A DNA stretch of 7,717 bases from Flavobacterium sp. (lineage in GTDB: Bacteria; Bacteroidota; Bacteroidia; Flavobacteriales; Flavobacteriaceae): positions 1 to 7,717 of the forward strand of contig SEBM01000178.1 of NCBI GenBank assembly GCA_004296145.1, written 5' to 3'. Position numbers and translations under genes: made by a program. This document shows, in pieces, positions 6,656 through 7,717 of this stretch (positions are counted from its first letter, which is position 1; each line of letters opens with the position of its first letter). The notes under the pieces are model-generated. The model was not told the DNA's origin. It made no database searches and saw nothing but the letters and a program-made list of their open reading frames with translations.

Positions 6656-7668
6656 GGATTTTAATAAGTGGTAGTTCCGATATATGGGCGATTGAAAATC
6701 ACTATTGTAAACACCTAAATGAACTTGGGGTCAAAACATTTTTATTTCCAGCCGGGAACATTTTTAGAAAAAAGTACAATACTATTGGTCAAAAAATTAT
6801 TCATAAAATATATCCAAAGTTAATCTTAGACGAAATAAACAATAAACTCTTAGATGAAATCAGTATAATAAACCCTGATATTGTTTGGGTCTTTAAAGGA
6901 ATGGAAATATATCCCAAAACTCTTCTTGAAATACGTAAAAAAGGCATTTTTTTAATCAATTACAACCCTGATCATCCATTTTCATTTGCACATAAGGGAA
7001 GTGGGAACGCTAACGTTAAGAATAGTCTATCCATTTATCACTTACATCTTAGTTATAGTAAAAACATCATAAATGAATTAGCTAAGATTTACAGTGCTGA
7101 TGTATTGTTTTTGCCTTTTGGCTACGACCATACTGGAAACGTTTATGATTTCCTTCCATCTGAGGAAATTAACAAAATAGCATTTGTTGGGAACCCCGAT
7201 GCCAACAGAACAAAAATATTAAACAACTTAGCTAGCAATGGGTATTCCATCGATGTCTTCGGGAACGGATGGGCTAAATACGTAAAAGCTCAAAATATAA
7301 AAATTAACGATCCAATTTACGGTCCTGAGCTTTGGGAAACCCTTCAAAAATATAGAATACAATTGAATATATTCCGTCCACATAATTTGAACTCTCATAA
7401 CATGAGGACGTTTGAAGTACCCTCAGTAGGCGGTATTATGTTGGCACCTGCAAGTGAAGAGCATTTTCAATTTTTTGAAGACAACAAAGAAGCATTCTTT
7501 TATAGAAACGAGGATGAACTTATGAAAATTTGTGAAAAAATACTGAGTTTACCAAAAGCAGAGGCTAATAAAATTAGAAAGGCTGCACATTTAAGATGTA
7601 TTGCTTCTAAGTATTCTTACTTAGATCGGTCCGAGTATCTAAAAAGCATTTTTGAGAATTACATCTAA
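6652..7668 (+). CDS. CgeB-like glycosyltransferase (GT-B, Glyco_trans_1_2 C-terminal domain)
   Basis: 338 residues. The N-terminal Rossmann-like half starts MRILISGSSDIWAIENHYC and includes 'PDIVWVFKG' (75-83) and 'INYNPDHPF' (102-110), as in CgeB-type proteins. The C-terminal half has 'IAFVGNPDANRTKIL' (176-190), 'VFGNGWAKY' (202-210), 'IQLNIFRPHN' (236-245), the strongly conserved 'NMRTFEVPSVGG' (250-261) and 'ASEEHFQFFE' (267-276). In this group the 'N-R-x-FE-xxxxG' and 'EE' residues take the place of the E-x7-E motif of GT4. The family is named after the Bacillus spore protein CgeB, but here, by context, it should add a sugar to the surface polysaccharide. Its ATG overlaps the upstream TGA (ATGA), indicating coupling. 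Substrates are not predictable. Confidence 0.82.
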   Translation: MRILISGSSDIWAIENHYCKHLNELGVKTFLFPAGNIFRKKYNTIGQKIIHKIYPKLILDEINNKLLDEISIINPDIVWVFKGMEIYPKTLLEIRKKGIFLINYNPDHPFSFAHKGSGNANVKNSLSIYHLHLSYSKNIINELAKIYSADVLFLPFGYDHTGNVYDFLPSEEINKIAFVGNPDANRTKILNNLASNGYSIDVFGNGWAKYVKAQNIKINDPIYGPELWETLQKYRIQLNIFRPHNLNSHNMRTFEVPSVGGIMLAPASEEHFQFFEDNKEAFFYRNEDELMKICEKILSLPKAEANKIRKAAHLRCIASKYSYLDRSEYLKSIFENYI

Positions 7669-7678
7669 TATCTATAAA

Positions 7679-7717
7679 TTGACAACCAATAAAAATATAC
7701 TTGTAACTCTCTACGAT
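7679..7717 (+). CDS. Start of another gene, 3' truncated by the window edge (probable glycosyltransferase or other polysaccharide gene)
   Basis: A TTG ten bases after the CgeB-like stop opens thirteen codons (TTNKNILVTLYD after the start) that run unbroken to the last base. 'NKNILVTLYD' looks like the first beta-strand of a GT-B or Rossmann protein. The spacing and the TTG start copy the pattern at 3350 and 5516. The visible part is too short for a family call, and the open frame alone is weak evidence. Confidence 0.45.
   Translation, partial: MTTNKNILVTLYD

Noticed and set aside
1..7717. CRISPR array, insertion sequence, tRNA or rRNA genes
   Set aside because: No spaced direct repeats, transposase motifs, terminal inverted repeats, or RNA gene signatures were seen; the window is almost fully coding on one strand.

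Overview
The window is a stretch of a surface-polysaccharide (O-antigen or capsule type) biosynthesis cluster. All genes run on the + strand and are packed end to end. The DNA is clearly AT-rich. Nearly all starts lack a Shine-Dalgarno sequence and have A-rich leaders. The protein families (Wzt-type exporter tail, CatB-like acyltransferase, GT10, GT2, GT4, FkbM) and the remnant helix-turn-helix gene are all of types common in Bacteroidetes. A Sphingobacteriales or related Bacteroidetes host (Pedobacter-like) is my inference; the species cannot be named from the sequence.

Layout: bases 1-353 hold the C-terminal end of an ABC exporter ATPase with a Wzt-type carbohydrate-binding domain. It overlaps by ATGA a hexapeptide-repeat O-acetyltransferase (350-1000). 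Then comes the only non-coding-looking gap (1001-1458), which I read as the decayed remains of a two-gene, toxin-antitoxin-like module: an internally deleted upstream gene (about 1054-1178) and a frameshifted, nonsense-bearing XRE/HTH gene (1171-1457). After the gap a second dense run begins: GT10 fucosyltransferase-like (1459-2424), GT2 (2415-3338), GT4 with a cysteine cluster (3350-4675), FkbM methyltransferase (4659-5504), a second GT4 (5516-6655), a CgeB-like glycosyltransferase (6652-7668), and probably the first 13 codons of another gene (7679-7717).

How the genes work together (inference): five glycosyltransferases would build a heteropolysaccharide on a lipid carrier on the cytoplasmic side of the inner membrane. 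The acetyltransferase and the methyltransferase would decorate it, and the ABC exporter would recognise it through the Wzt C-terminal domain and move it across the membrane. No Wzx flippase or Wzy polymerase is seen here, which fits the ABC-exporter route, but the window is too short to exclude them elsewhere.

Most notable: (i) the toxin-antitoxin-like relic between the exporter/acetyltransferase block and the glycosyltransferase block; (ii) a regular use of TTG starts exactly at the genes that do not overlap their upstream neighbour, with near-constant 10-11 base gaps at three of them, while all overlapping genes use ATG. I did not find convincing evidence for a wholly new system.
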